This document shows, one piece after another, positions 18,553-26,179 of a stretch of 64,000 nt of DNA (its first letter is position 1; each line of letters starts with the position of its first letter). Both the position numbers and the translations under genes were made by a program. The DNA comes from an uncultured Gluconobacter sp. Its GTDB lineage: Bacteria; Pseudomonadota; Alphaproteobacteria; Acetobacterales; Acetobacteraceae. Below the pieces are notes generated by a model. That model searched no databases, was not told the origin of the DNA, and was given only the letters and a program-made list of their open reading frames with translations. The stretch is taken from assembly GCA_937880175.1 (NCBI GenBank), contig CALFLO010000076.1, positions 46,765 to 110,764 on the forward strand. The letters run 5' to 3'.

Positions 18553-19656
18553 TCAATCACTGTTTCCCAGCCATTTCAGTATCTCCGCCCGATAAGCGTC
18601 TGGCATCACCTTGGCGTAGCGCGTAACCGTCGTGATGTTGCCCCATCCCCCGTCAGCCTTGAGGCGCATCAGATCCTTGTGTAGGCAGTATTGCCAGCTT
18701 GCCCAGGTGTGACGGGCATCGTGCGGAGTGATGTCGGGGACGAATACGCTCTTCGGCTTCTCCTGCCCCGTGGGCGTCCAGATGCGCATGTACCCCGGCA
18801 GACCAGCTTTGCGGCAAGCCACTGACCATCCGGACTTGATCTGACCACCACTGGTGCGCCCGTTTTCCGAATAGGCTTGCCCGATTTCCCTGCCCTTCCC
18901 GTTTCTCGACTTCCGGGCACGAACCGGACGAAATACACGTCCGTCTCGATCCGGCAGAGACGCCAGCGAGGCACAAACACGAGGCGGCAGATCGATGTGC
19001 CGCTCATTCCCCTGCTTCTGCCAGACCACGGCCCGTTTCCCCTTCAGATCCACGCAGGCCCAGTCCAGTTCAAGCGCCTCTGACATGCGAGCGCCCGTGC
19101 CAAACAGGAACACCAACAGCGGCTTGAGATGGGGGGCTGCATTGTCGATGAGGAGCGTCACCTGCTCCGGGCGCAAATAGATCGTTCGCCCAATCGGGAT
19201 GCGCGGCTTGTCAAAGGCTGGCCGTTCGCACCATCTCCGGACTGCGGCAAATTCCATAACGGAGCGCAAAGGCGTAAGAACTGACCTGACCTTGGTAGCA
19301 GGACTGGCTCCAGCGCCATCTCGCAGAATGTGCCGATAAGCCTGATCAAGCGCTGTCTGGTCGATGTCTGCTAGACGCATGGTGCCGAAATAGTCCAGAA
19401 GACGGCGAAGATAGGCCTTGGTTGCCTCAGAACGCAGTTCTGCTTCAACATAGGCCGCGACCGCGTGAGCAAAGGTTACAACGGCCCGCTTGCCATAGAT
19501 GCTTTCCTGCCAGAGTTCTGCTTCGCGCTTCGCTCTGTATTCTTCCGCTTTCTGGGGGTCAGAAGTTCCTGAGCTTTCGTAAATGCTCTGTCCTTTGACG
19601 GTTCCGCGAACGTAGTAGGTTTCCGATCGTGCGCGTTTGACGAGTTTGAGTGACAT
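18553..19656 (-). CDS. int: Phage tyrosine integrase
   Basis: This 367-residue site-specific recombinase integrates and excises the prophage. The catalytic set is visible: Arg190 in GTGARMSEAL, His312 and Arg315 in HDARHTW, Trp338 in the usual His/Trp place, and nucleophile Tyr347 in VTRYAKV. An N-terminal arm-binding region and a core-binding SAM-like domain (about residues 60-150) precede it. The first 181 bases overlap the excisionase-like gene in another frame, so coupling of the two is likely. Its position at tRNA-Val sets the left prophage end. Confidence 0.93.
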   Translation of the reverse strand: MSLKLVKRARSETYYVRGTVKGQSIYESSGTSDPQKAEEYRAKREAELWQESIYGKRAVVTFAHAVAAYVEAELRSEATKAYLRRLLDYFGTMRLADIDQTALDQAYRHILRDGAGASPATKVRSVLTPLRSVMEFAAVRRWCERPAFDKPRIPIGRTIYLRPEQVTLLIDNAAPHLKPLLVFLFGTGARMSEALELDWACVDLKGKRAVVWQKQGNERHIDLPPRVCASLASLPDRDGRVFRPVRARKSRNGKGREIGQAYSENGRTSGGQIKSGWSVACRKAGLPGYMRIWTPTGQEKPKSVFVPDITPHDARHTWASWQYCLHKDLMRLKADGGWGNITTVTRYAKVMPDAYRAEILKWLGNSD

Positions 19657-19850
19657 TCCAGGCTCAGCAACAGGCGTTTCAAATCCGCCGGATAAAAGAT
19701 GATACGGTGACCCCAGCGCCGATGCGTGGGTCCTCCATGAAAGTCCCGCACGCGGTTCAGGTGCTCGCGGAGCTTCGTGCGTCCGATGCGACCTTTGAGG
19801 CGGTTCAGAACATCCTGAAAGGTCAGGGTTTCTTCGAGCGTCTCACTCAT
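19476..19850 (-). CDS. Excisionase-like HTH protein
   Basis: This 124-residue protein has a compact N-terminal DNA-binding region: LTFQDVLNRLKGRIGRTKLREHL followed by THRRWGHRIIFYPADLKRLLLSLE, a winged-helix layout like phage excisionases and AlpA/MerR-like proteins. The lysine/serine-rich C-terminal half overlaps the integrase start by 181 bases and may be unstructured. It lies immediately upstream of int, where xis is expected. Assignment rests on position and the HTH pattern. Confidence 0.6.
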   Translation of the reverse strand: MSETLEETLTFQDVLNRLKGRIGRTKLREHLNRVRDFHGGPTHRRWGHRIIFYPADLKRLLLSLECHSNSSNAHDRKPTTFAEPSKDRAFTKAQELLTPRKRKNTERSAKQNSGRKASMASGPL

Positions 19851-20035
19851 CCCTGTTCCTCCGCGTCCATGGCCCGATCAATGGCAATGCGCCCATCTAC
19901 TAGATCAATGGGGAACGTCCTTTGGTAGAGCGCGAACGCCACATCCTTCCATCCGGGTGCCTTCCCGAAAGTGCCGATCACCACGTCTTGCTGGAATATC
20001 CACTCCAGCCGCTCCGTATCCGTCCGCCCGCTCAT
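19847..20035 (-). CDS. Small phage protein, unknown
   Basis: This 62-residue acidic protein overlaps the next gene by 4 bases (ATGA). It contains WIFQQDVVIG and ends DRAMDAEEQG. I do not recognise a family. Its place in the tightly packed left-arm operon supports expression with the recombination genes. Confidence 0.6.
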   Translation of the reverse strand: MSGRTDTERLEWIFQQDVVIGTFGKAPGWKDVAFALYQRTFPIDLVDGRIAIDRAMDAEEQG

Positions 20036-20220
20036 GCCGGGTCTCCTGCGAGTTGTTCTGATTGTGCGCAGTCCACACCTTTCATGAACTGATCGGCTTC
20101 AGTAGCGATCAAATCCCAGCCATGTGCCTCAATGGCTTCACAGCATCCCAACTCTGCATGTGATCCGCACGAGTACGCCCAGTCATAGCCCGCCTGCCAC
20201 GCGATCGGCATTGCCATCAC
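20032..20220 (-). CDS. Small phage protein, unknown
   Basis: This 62-residue protein (AWQAGYDWAYSCGSHAELGC) overlaps both neighbours by 4 bases. It has three cysteines near the centre but no clear zinc motif. No family is recognised. Confidence 0.6.
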   Translation of the reverse strand: MMAMPIAWQAGYDWAYSCGSHAELGCCEAIEAHGWDLIATEADQFMKGVDCAQSEQLAGDPA

Positions 20221-20789
20221 ACCCCTCCCCCGCGTGTGAGGGCGGAACCTTCCCCCGGCCCTGGTTCGGACAGGTAGTCGATCGGGCCGGACTTCTCGCT
20301 TTCGCGTGTGAGGGTGGCGCAGATCATCCTCGTCACATATCCAAGGTCACTCGGCCCCATCTTTGACCGTTGGCAGACCTGAAGAATGTCTAATGTGACC
20401 CTCTTCAGCTTCTCTTCCCGTGCCTTACTCGCCTTGGCATCAGCCAGCGCAAGCTGCTCGGCTGCCTCCTGCTCCGCAATACGGTCTTCCAGCGCGGCGA
20501 CGTTGGCGGGGCGCCACGTCGTGATGATCTTGCTGCCATTCGCCCATTTCAAGGCTTCAGATCGGTCTGTCGTTTCCTCAATGCGACCGCCAATGAAGCG
20601 GAGCCAACTGACCTTTTGTTCCTCCGCATCCTTCCGGCGCTGTTCTTCCGCGCCTCGGGCCTCGGCTTCAAGGATGTATCTCGTCGCGGTCTCCTTGCAT
20701 TGTTCAAGAGTCCCGCCGTGAAGAATGCAGGCAAGGTTCAATATCTGCACCTCGCGCGTCCGAACCGCGCCGTTCTCTGTCTGGGTCAT
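20217..20789 (-). CDS. Phage protein with coiled-coil centre, unknown
   Basis: This 190-residue protein is rich in Ala, Glu, Arg and Lys. Charged heptad-like helices (about residues 35-60 and 95-135) suggest a coiled coil. The C-terminus ends in glycine/proline-rich sequence. It overlaps neighbours on both sides by 4 bases in the left-arm operon. No function can be assigned. Confidence 0.6.
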   Translation of the reverse strand: MTQTENGAVRTREVQILNLACILHGGTLEQCKETATRYILEAEARGAEEQRRKDAEEQKVSWLRFIGGRIEETTDRSEALKWANGSKIITTWRPANVAALEDRIAEQEAAEQLALADAKASKAREEKLKRVTLDILQVCQRSKMGPSDLGYVTRMICATLTRESEKSGPIDYLSEPGPGEGSALTRGGGV

Positions 20790-21073
20790 TTCGCGGCGCT
20801 CCGGATGGCTTCGAGAGCAAGGTCAATGCCTTCGTTCCGTTCGCAATCGCCGTCATCGATTGGGTCGCCCCATCCATCACTGGCAATACGCGCGCGCTCA
20901 ACGGAAGCGAGGTTCTTCTCCCTCTCCGCCGCCACAGCCTCGGCAATGGCATTAGGCAAGTATGCTTCTAGGGCATCCCGTACTTTCTCGAGGTCGGAAT
21001 ATCCGCGCTTCTGGTAGAATGCGTTCATCGCAGCAGCGAAGTTTTCATCGTCTTTCACTCGCATCTCAAACAC
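20786..21073 (-). CDS. Small phage protein, unknown
   Basis: This 95-residue acidic helical protein (MFEMRVKDDENFAAAMNAFY) overlaps the following gene by 4 bases. Its start overlaps the stop region of a 29-residue micropeptide by 8 bases. No family is recognised. Confidence 0.6.
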   Translation of the reverse strand: MFEMRVKDDENFAAAMNAFYQKRGYSDLEKVRDALEAYLPNAIAEAVAAEREKNLASVERARIASDGWGDPIDDGDCERNEGIDLALEAIRSAAK

Positions 21074-21155
21074 TCCCCGGCCGAGGACCGGCCGCCAGGT
21101 GGAACAGGATCACGAGGGCCAGCGCCTCGCAGAGGGTGGGGATTAGGGGGGTCAT
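21066..21155 (-). CDS. Micropeptide, single hydrophobic helix
   Basis: A 29-residue ORF (begins MTPLIPTLCEALALVILFHL) starts inside the exonuclease stop codon (ATGA overlap) and ends 8 bases into the next gene. One hydrophobic helix covers most of it. The start/stop overlaps on both sides match the rest of the operon and suggest it is translated. Confidence 0.45.
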   Translation of the reverse strand: MTPLIPTLCEALALVILFHLAAGPRPGSV

Positions 21156-21751
21156 TTCCGCATCCTCTTTGCCATGCGCTTCATCTCGAAGTAGATCCGA
21201 GCACAGGCCCGGACATCGACCAGGGCGTCATGCGCGCCCTCAAGCGTTTCGCCGTAGAAGTGCTGGATGCACTCTTCGAGCTTCGGCGCTTTGGGCTTGA
21301 TGATCCCTGCTGCCCGCATGCGAGGCGTCGGCGGCAGGTTCACCAGCGGCGCGGCGGCCTCCATGGTGCAGAACTGCGCGCTCGGCAGCTTCCATTCAGA
21401 CCGCTTGGCCCGGGCGTACATGGTCGCCACGATCTGCCGGTCAAACTGGATGTTGTGCGCAACCAGAAGATCAGCCCGGCTCGTCAGATCATAGAACAGG
21501 ACAGAGGCGACCTGCTCCCGGATGCCGTAGCGCGCAGCCTTCTCCGTCGTGATGCCGTGGATGGCCGCGGCTCCGGCCGGAACCGTCCAGCCATCCGGGC
21601 GGATGATGACGTTTGCGCAGGCCTCTTCCTGTCCGTGCTCGTCGGTCAGGATAGCCGCAAGCTGAACGCAATGCGGCTGATCCTCGTGCCCGGTCGGAAG
21701 TCCGGGCTTCGCGAAACCAGTCGTCTCCGTATCAAAGAAGAGGATGCTCAT
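21152..21751 (-). CDS. DEDDh 3'-5' exonuclease (DnaQ-like)
   Basis: This 199-residue exonuclease has all five family residues: Asp7 and Glu9 in FDTETTGF, Asp104 in AHNIQFDRQI, and His174 with Asp179 in AHDALVDVRA. It removes nucleotides from 3' ends. It overlaps the RecT-like gene by 4 bases, suggesting that the two act together in phage recombination or end processing, with this nuclease in the place of a lambda Exo-type partner. Confidence 0.85.
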   Translation of the reverse strand: MSILFFDTETTGFAKPGLPTGHEDQPHCVQLAAILTDEHGQEEACANVIIRPDGWTVPAGAAAIHGITTEKAARYGIREQVASVLFYDLTSRADLLVAHNIQFDRQIVATMYARAKRSEWKLPSAQFCTMEAAAPLVNLPPTPRMRAAGIIKPKAPKLEECIQHFYGETLEGAHDALVDVRACARIYFEMKRMAKRMRK

Positions 21752-22611
21752 GCCGGCATCTCCTCAGCCGGCACTTCTGCATTGGCATCGGCCTGCTGGC
21801 GCTCCTGCTCGTACAGGAAGCCGTAGCGATCAGCGAACAGGTCGGTGACGTCTGCGAGGACTTCCGGCGCGATCACCTTCCCCGCGTCACGAGCCTTGGC
21901 CTGCGTCTGCTCCCACTTCTTTTCGAGAGCCAGAACACAGCCAGTGTCAGAGCAGGCCTTGAGGCGGTTCGTGAAGAACTCGACGTAATCGACCGGGCGC
22001 TCTTCTTTGATCTGCTGGCGCTTCGGCGTCACATCCGTGGGCTTCTGACTGGAGACGCTGTTGCGGAAGTCATCCTGCGGAATGTCGCCCGCTTCCTCGG
22101 CGGTGATCAGGCCGCGCAGCACGTCCGGGAAAGCGTCACGGAGAGCGAAGCCACGGGCCCGCATCTGGAGCATGCGCTTCGGATACTGCTTCCACGGGCC
22201 TTGCTTGCTCCACAGGGCTGCATCCTTGGCATCCTGAACGCTGAACCGGGCTTCCACGGGGGACTTGCCCTTGCGCTTGGCGACACAGATGGCCGTCATG
22301 CGATCCCCCTCGCCTTCCATTGTCTCAATCACGTCGTCGCAGACAGGAGAAGCCTTCACGAGACCAAGCAGGGCATCGCCCCAGACGCTTGGGCGGCCAT
22401 TGATGACGGCGATATTCTGCATGGACTGCATCGGCGCCAGGCCAAGCTCGGAGCCCATCTGCACCGCGATCAGGATAGCCGCGGGCTTGCCGTTGTAGTC
22501 TTTCGGAACCATGCCGCTGTTGGCTGCGATTTCGGCAAAGCGCATCAGTTCGTTGAAGCTGCTGATCTGGATTGCAGGCGCATGACCCTGCGTTGTCGTA
22601 ACTGCGTTCAT
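21748..22611 (-). CDS. RecT-like single-strand annealing protein
   Basis: This 287-residue protein matches the RecT/Bet group: FNELMRFAEIAANSGMVP, then YNGKPAAILIAVQMGSELGL, APMQSMQNIAVINGRPSVWG and KRMLQMRARGFALRDAFPDV are characteristic of RecT-like proteins in proteobacterial phages. It anneals complementary single strands during recombination-dependent replication. The ATG at 22,611 is preceded by AGAAGGG and follows the upstream stop by 4 bases; an upstream start at 22,671 would overlap the preceding gene by 56 bases. Confidence 0.8.
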   Translation of the reverse strand: MNAVTTTQGHAPAIQISSFNELMRFAEIAANSGMVPKDYNGKPAAILIAVQMGSELGLAPMQSMQNIAVINGRPSVWGDALLGLVKASPVCDDVIETMEGEGDRMTAICVAKRKGKSPVEARFSVQDAKDAALWSKQGPWKQYPKRMLQMRARGFALRDAFPDVLRGLITAEEAGDIPQDDFRNSVSSQKPTDVTPKRQQIKEERPVDYVEFFTNRLKACSDTGCVLALEKKWEQTQAKARDAGKVIAPEVLADVTDLFADRYGFLYEQERQQADANAEVPAEEMPA

Positions 22612-22615
22612 CGTC

Positions 22616-23077
22616 TCAAGCCCTTCTGATGACGAGCGTCGGAGCGCCCGTGGAAAGTTCTGCGCCGGCAACAGGCATCTTGGCCTTAAGGCGCTTGGTC
22701 AGCGCGGCCCGGTCCAGCTTGTCCGGCGATGGAATGAAAAGTTCAGGAGCAGCAGCCCGAAGCGCCTTCTCGTCCTTGATGGTGGCCGACGTGGACCCGG
22801 CCCTGACGGCAGCGATCATCCCGTCATGCTCAAAGTCGAGGACGCCGTTGTCCTTCATCGAGGCGAACAATGCGGCCCGGAGATTGCCCTCCGCTCCCTT
22901 GAGCTTCGCGGCGGCTGCCTCGCATGCCAGAATCATGCTTACAGTCGGGCCGTCCGGATCATTGGCGCCACGGATCGCGGTCAGCGCCGCGATATAGGCA
23001 TCAATGGCGGGCTTGATCTCTCTGGCGTGGATCTCATTCGCCACGTCGCGGATATCGCGGGTCAGGGTCTGGCTCAT
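22616..23077 (-). CDS. Gp157-like phage protein
   Basis: This 153-residue protein resembles the siphovirus Gp157 group: a helical first half, then a beta-rich end with DFEHDGMIAAVRAGSTSATI and a PAAPELFIPSPDKLDRAAL-like segment (pattern: 'x-ALP-x-n-FI-x-P-DK-x-AL-KxLK') and closing GAELSTGAPTLVIRR. Gp157 proteins sit beside RecT/SSB genes and have been linked to phage resistance or host nuclease control. The assignment is by pattern only. Confidence 0.5.
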   Translation of the reverse strand: MSQTLTRDIRDVANEIHAREIKPAIDAYIAALTAIRGANDPDGPTVSMILACEAAAAKLKGAEGNLRAALFASMKDNGVLDFEHDGMIAAVRAGSTSATIKDEKALRAAAPELFIPSPDKLDRAALTKRLKAKMPVAGAELSTGAPTLVIRRA

Positions 23078-23364
23078 GCCACCCCCCGCGTTTCCATCAT
23101 GATGAAAGCCAGTCCGGCATGCACCGCGCCGAGCGTCCGCATGATCTGCTTCACGTCGGGACGTTCGTAGATCTCGTTCAGGCGGGTCAGTGCAGACGTC
23201 TTCACATCCCGAGCCACGCGCCGGTCATCTTCCAGCGGCGCGATGATCGCCTGATTGCTGTGGTAGGTGATCAGGCTTTCAAGGTTCAGGATCTCCCGCC
23301 GTACCGCAGGCGGAAAGAACTCCAGTTCGCCAGACGCACTTCGGGCGTTTGCTGTTTCACGCAT
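23074..23364 (-). CDS. Small phage protein, unknown
   Basis: This 96-residue protein overlaps the Gp157-like gene by 4 bases. It is mostly helical with no recognised motif (LEFFPPAVRREILNLESL). It belongs to the recombination operon by position. Confidence 0.55.
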   Translation of the reverse strand: MRETANARSASGELEFFPPAVRREILNLESLITYHSNQAIIAPLEDDRRVARDVKTSALTRLNEIYERPDVKQIMRTLGAVHAGLAFIMMETRGVA

Positions 23365-23393
23365 TTCAGAAATTCCTGTGGTTTACTTGCCGT

Positions 23394-23594
23394 TCAGGCG
23401 GTTTCGAGCTGCTGCTGTTCGATTACTTTGTTGACCCGGTAGGTGGCGCGGGCCGCTTTAAACGTGACCTCAAAAAGAGCGTCCGAGTTCAGTCCGGACA
23501 GTGCCGCCTTCACATCCGCGCGCTTGAGGAAATCCCGGACTTCCCGCATTTCGGATCGTGCTGTTTCCAACTCTTTCAGATCGCGGGGCATCAC
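23394..23594 (-). CDS. Small phage protein, unknown
   Basis: This 66-residue charged helical protein (MPRDLKELETARSEMREV) overlaps the upstream gene by 4 bases. No family is recognised. Confidence 0.55.
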   Translation of the reverse strand: MMPRDLKELETARSEMREVRDFLKRADVKAALSGLNSDALFEVTFKAARATYRVNKVIEQQQLETA

Positions 23595-23860
23595 GCATCC
23601 TCCAGCCGAAGCTGGCGCATGTGGTCCGCCCGGTCATGAGCGATTTCTTCGAGGCGCTGATTGTCCCAATCGCCGATCGTCTCGATCTGGTGTTCCAGAT
23701 TGGACTTCGTGTCGGTGAGGGTGGCGATTACACCATCCCAATCAGCATCTTCGTTTTCGCGCTCGCACTCAGCGGCCGAGGCCAACATGCGATCGGTCAC
23801 GTCCCGCTGATGCTCCAGCATGGACAGGCGATTTTCTGCAATGTTTGAAAGGTATCGCAT
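23591..23860 (-). CDS. First gene of left-arm operon, small helical protein
   Basis: This 89-residue acidic protein (begins MRYLSNIAENRLSMLEHQ) looks like a long coiled helix. Its start lies 38 bases downstream of the -10 box of the predicted left early promoter, so it is the promoter-proximal gene of the recombination operon. Function is unknown; a promoter-proximal place is where lambda carries N, but no Arg-rich motif is visible here. Confidence 0.55.
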   Translation of the reverse strand: MRYLSNIAENRLSMLEHQRDVTDRMLASAAECERENEDADWDGVIATLTDTKSNLEHQIETIGDWDNQRLEEIAHDRADHMRQLRLEDA

Positions 23861-23897
23861 TTCGCTTCTCCCTCGCCGCTTCGTGCGGTGTGAGAGA

Positions 23898-23927
23898 ATC
23901 TTATGGCCATAGTGGCCAATACGTCAA
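23898..23927 (-). promoter_or_regulatory. Left early promoter PL
   Basis: On the minus strand TTGACG (23,927-23,922) and TAAGAT (23,903-23,898) are 18 bases apart. The spacer is filled by the repressor operator at 23,904-23,918. The architecture is the same as at the right early promoter. Confidence 0.6.
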
Positions 23928-23950
23928 TATCTATTTGGCCACCGTGGCCA
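23904..23950. promoter_or_regulatory. Repressor operators OL1 and OL2
   Basis: TGGCCATAGTGGCCA (23,904-23,918) and TGGCCACCGTGGCCA (23,936-23,950) share the form TGGCCA-N3-TGGCCA, with starts 32 bases apart. Two matching sites lie beside the CI-like gene at 26,909 and 26,940, so these are very likely binding sites of the prophage repressor. Confidence 0.7.
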
Positions 23951-23974
23951 TATTTTTGTGGTCAGTGTTTCCAC

Positions 23975-24003
23975 AAAAAGAAACCCGGCTCTCACCGGGC
24001 TTC
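23975..24003 (-). terminator. Intrinsic terminator (cassette 1)
   Basis: On the minus strand CCCGG-TGAGAG-CCGGG is followed by TTTCTTTTTG. It ends transcripts of the small gene at 24,031-24,219 before they reach PL. Confidence 0.75.
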
Positions 24004-24030
24004 TGTCAGTTCACTGGTTCAGGCGGGGCT

Positions 24031-24219
24031 TCAGTGCTTCGTCCAGGGCGCGAGAAACCTCCCCAAAGGGCGGATGCGATATGGGTGAGGCTTCACGCGC
24101 AGAGGCTTTGCCTGCGGGTCGTTCTTAGGCTCTGCTCGCGCATCGTCCTTCTGCTGGGCATCGTGATCGCCGGAAGGGCTGGCTGGCTTTGTGCTGCTCT
24201 CGTCGAGTGGAATGGACAT
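24031..24219 (-). CDS. Small polar protein, unknown (cassette gene)
   Basis: This 62-residue protein begins MSIPLDESSTKPASPSGDH; its first half is acidic/polar and its second half basic and proline-containing. AGGAGG lies 6 bases before the chosen ATG, a strong ribosome-binding site that rules against the upstream start at 24,279. It has its own terminator and lies between the repressor and PL. It may be expressed in the lysogen. No family is recognised. Confidence 0.55.
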   Translation of the reverse strand: MSIPLDESSTKPASPSGDHDAQQKDDARAEPKNDPQAKPLRVKPHPYRIRPLGRFLAPWTKH

Positions 24220-24276
24220 GGCTTGTCCTCCTGCAAAACGATTCAAGCAAGCTGCGAGCCAGAGGTTCACCAGAGA

Positions 24277-24307
24277 CAAAAAGAAACCCAGTGCTCAGAG
24301 GTTTCTC
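24277..24307 (-). terminator. Intrinsic terminator (cassette 2)
   Basis: On the minus strand GAAACC and GGTTTC flank an 11-base loop, followed by TTTTTG. It overlaps the end of the proline-rich ORF region and shares the tail GTTTCTTTTTG with the terminators at 23,975 and 25,106. Confidence 0.65.
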
Positions 24308-24308
24308 G

Positions 24309-24446
24309 TCAATTCAGCTGTTCGGGCGGTTCCTGCATGGGAGGATTCCCCTCGCCCGGTGGCGGGTATGGATTGGGCTTTAGCGGTCCGGGAGGGCTTG
24401 GCGCGGGTGCTGGTGGCTGACCGCAGGCGGCTCGAATGTCGGGCAT
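24309..24446 (-). CDS. Short proline-rich protein, unknown
   Basis: A 45-residue ORF starts ATG with GGAG 9 bases upstream and reads MPDIRAACGQPPAPAP then further proline pairs to EPPEQLN. More than a third of the residues are proline. It is followed directly by a terminator. The composition suggests an unfolded adaptor or linker-like peptide; no function can be named. Confidence 0.45.
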   Translation of the reverse strand: MPDIRAACGQPPAPAPSPPGPLKPNPYPPPGEGNPPMQEPPEQLN

Positions 24447-24532
24447 AATCGTCTCCATTGGCGGGTGACGATTATTGAAAGCCTGTCTGGGGTGCTAGTT
24501 GCTAAAGGAAACTGCTTCTGATGGCCTGCGGG

Positions 24533-25081
24533 TCAGAATTTTCCAGCGAGGAACTGCCAGTTCCAGCCAGCGTTGCCTGATGCTGCTTCCAAGGCACCTT
24601 CACCACTGAAGCGTCCTTCAAGAAGTGTTTCGATCTGGGCACGCCTCTTGTCGCAGAGCAAACCTTTATCCATGTCGGTTAGGAGAATACCGAGATAGGT
24701 ATCGAGCTTCCGTCCTTCTGAGAGCGTCTTCATTTTCTCGAGATCAGCGAGAACCTTACCCCCTCGGCGATCGCCTTCATCGCATATTTTCAGCTCAATG
24801 ATCGCAATCGGCATGCTGTCTTTGTAGATGGCAACATCCGCACGTAAGCCACCCAAGGTGTTGATTTCGTCACTTCCGACCGAGCCGCCAAGTTCGCGAA
24901 GAATATCCAGGTAAGGGCGTTCAACATGAACATGGACGCCGCATTGGTTATGAAGCCCAAGAGCAATCTGGCCGCCCAGAAAAACCTCCGGGATCTCATT
25001 ATCATGTCTGATGCCAGACATGTTGCGATAGGCCTTCAAGGCTTCAGTGCCAATATCGGCGATCTTTTGACTGAAATCCAT
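24533..25081 (-). CDS. PD-(D/E)XK-like protein, candidate nuclease
   Basis: This 182-residue protein contains the pattern LGGLRADVAIY-x-MPIAIIELKI: an Asp followed 14 residues later by E-L-K, the core of the PD-(D/E)XK nuclease fold (Asp82, Glu96 and Lys98 from the chosen start). Upstream Glu residues could serve as the helix-1 acid. ATG at 25,081 is preceded by GAAGAGAAAG. It lies between the repressor gene and PL with RhuM upstream, a place where prophages keep lysogenic defence genes. A similar fold occurs in restriction and abortive-infection proteins; activity is inferred. Confidence 0.55.
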   Translation of the reverse strand: MDFSQKIADIGTEALKAYRNMSGIRHDNEIPEVFLGGQIALGLHNQCGVHVHVERPYLDILRELGGSVGSDEINTLGGLRADVAIYKDSMPIAIIELKICDEGDRRGGKVLADLEKMKTLSEGRKLDTYLGILLTDMDKGLLCDKRRAQIETLLEGRFSGEGALEAASGNAGWNWQFLAGKF

Positions 25082-25105
25082 GACGTTCAGCTTTCTCTTC
25101 AATGA

Positions 25106-25138
25106 GCAAAAAGAAACCCGGCCGGAGCCGGGTGAGGT
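25106..25138 (-). terminator. Intrinsic terminator after rhuM-like gene
   Basis: On the minus strand CCCGGC-TCCG-GCCGGG is followed by TTTCTTTTTG. It begins next to the stop codon of the RhuM-like gene and lies before the nuclease-like gene, so the latter needs read-through or its own promoter. Confidence 0.75.
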
Positions 25139-26172
25139 TAGTTTTTCAGAATATCATCGTACTCACCCAAAGCCACTCCCTCGGGATCATAGGAGAGACC
25201 AGATTCCTCAATTTTGAGGCGGATACGATAATTCCGCAGCTCAGCGATCGCATGGTCAACCGCTACATCTTTTAGATAATCTTTATAGCCATCGAAAACT
25301 GGGTAATTATTTAAAACAAGCAATCTGTCTAGCTGCTGACCCAAACTAGTCATTGTCATCTTTTGTCCGCGCAAAGCAGTCACTTCCGCAAACAAAAGGA
25401 ACTGTTCTGAAAGAAGATGTAGCTGATATAATTCTTCGGGTCGAAGATAATTCTTTCCAACTTTGACTTCACGCATGGTCGGTACTGGGCCATCAAAAGA
25501 AACCAATCCCATATTTTCGGCCGTATGATCTGCACGATCCAAAATTAATTTCGATCCGGTCATCTGCGTGACAGCGTGGTGAAATTTATCCTGCAGGAGA
25601 GCGTAAAAACTGCGGACTTCAGGCGCCGAGGGCTCATAATCAGAGGCGCTAACTTTGAAGCACTCTCTGACTTTCTCATAAACACTACGCTCCTCCGATC
25701 GGAGTGCCCTGACCCTGGCTGCGAGTGCATTAAGTTTGTCTGGTGATGCCCGGAGAACTGCTTCATTGAGAGCGTAGCCTTGTTGCACGAAGGCTGACAA
25801 AGTGCGGTTTGCCCATTGCCTGAACTTTGTCGCCCGCGGGCTGCTTACCCGATATCCAACACTGAGAATTGCATCCAAATTGTAATGCTCAATGTTTCTT
25901 TCTACCGTGCGCTCCCCCTCGGTTCGAACCTGTGCAAAAATTGCACAGGTTGCCTCTTTTGTAAGTTCTTCAGTATCGAAAATGCCTTTCAGGTGCTTAG
26001 CTATGACGCTCCGGTCGACATCGAACAGTTCAGCCATCTGGATCTGGGTAGCCCAGATCGTCTCACCGTCGCCAGAGAGGCCAAAATCAATCTCGCATTC
26101 TGGTGTCCTATACTGAGCCAGCACGAGTTCATTTTGAGAATTGTCCTCAACGCGTCCTGATTGCTTCCTCAT
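25138..26172 (-). CDS. rhuM: RhuM-family protein
   Basis: This 344-residue protein matches the RhuM family: TIWATQIQMAELFDVDRSVI, HLKGIFDTEEL, then NIEHYNLDAILSVGYRVSS and PRATKFRQWANRTLSAFV. A helical C-terminal region follows with a Fic/Doc-like look around KFHHAVTQMTGSKLILDRAD. RhuM was named in Salmonella pathogenicity island 3; its function is unknown, and homologues are common in mobile elements. ATG at 26,172 follows AGGA and lies 7 bases after the repressor stop, so it probably shares the repressor transcript. The base composition is more AT-rich than that of the surrounding phage genes. Confidence 0.8.
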   Translation of the reverse strand: MRKQSGRVEDNSQNELVLAQYRTPECEIDFGLSGDGETIWATQIQMAELFDVDRSVIAKHLKGIFDTEELTKEATCAIFAQVRTEGERTVERNIEHYNLDAILSVGYRVSSPRATKFRQWANRTLSAFVQQGYALNEAVLRASPDKLNALAARVRALRSEERSVYEKVRECFKVSASDYEPSAPEVRSFYALLQDKFHHAVTQMTGSKLILDRADHTAENMGLVSFDGPVPTMREVKVGKNYLRPEELYQLHLLSEQFLLFAEVTALRGQKMTMTSLGQQLDRLLVLNNYPVFDGYKDYLKDVAVDHAIAELRNYRIRLKIEESGLSYDPEGVALGEYDDILKN

Positions 26173-26179
26173 CCCATCC

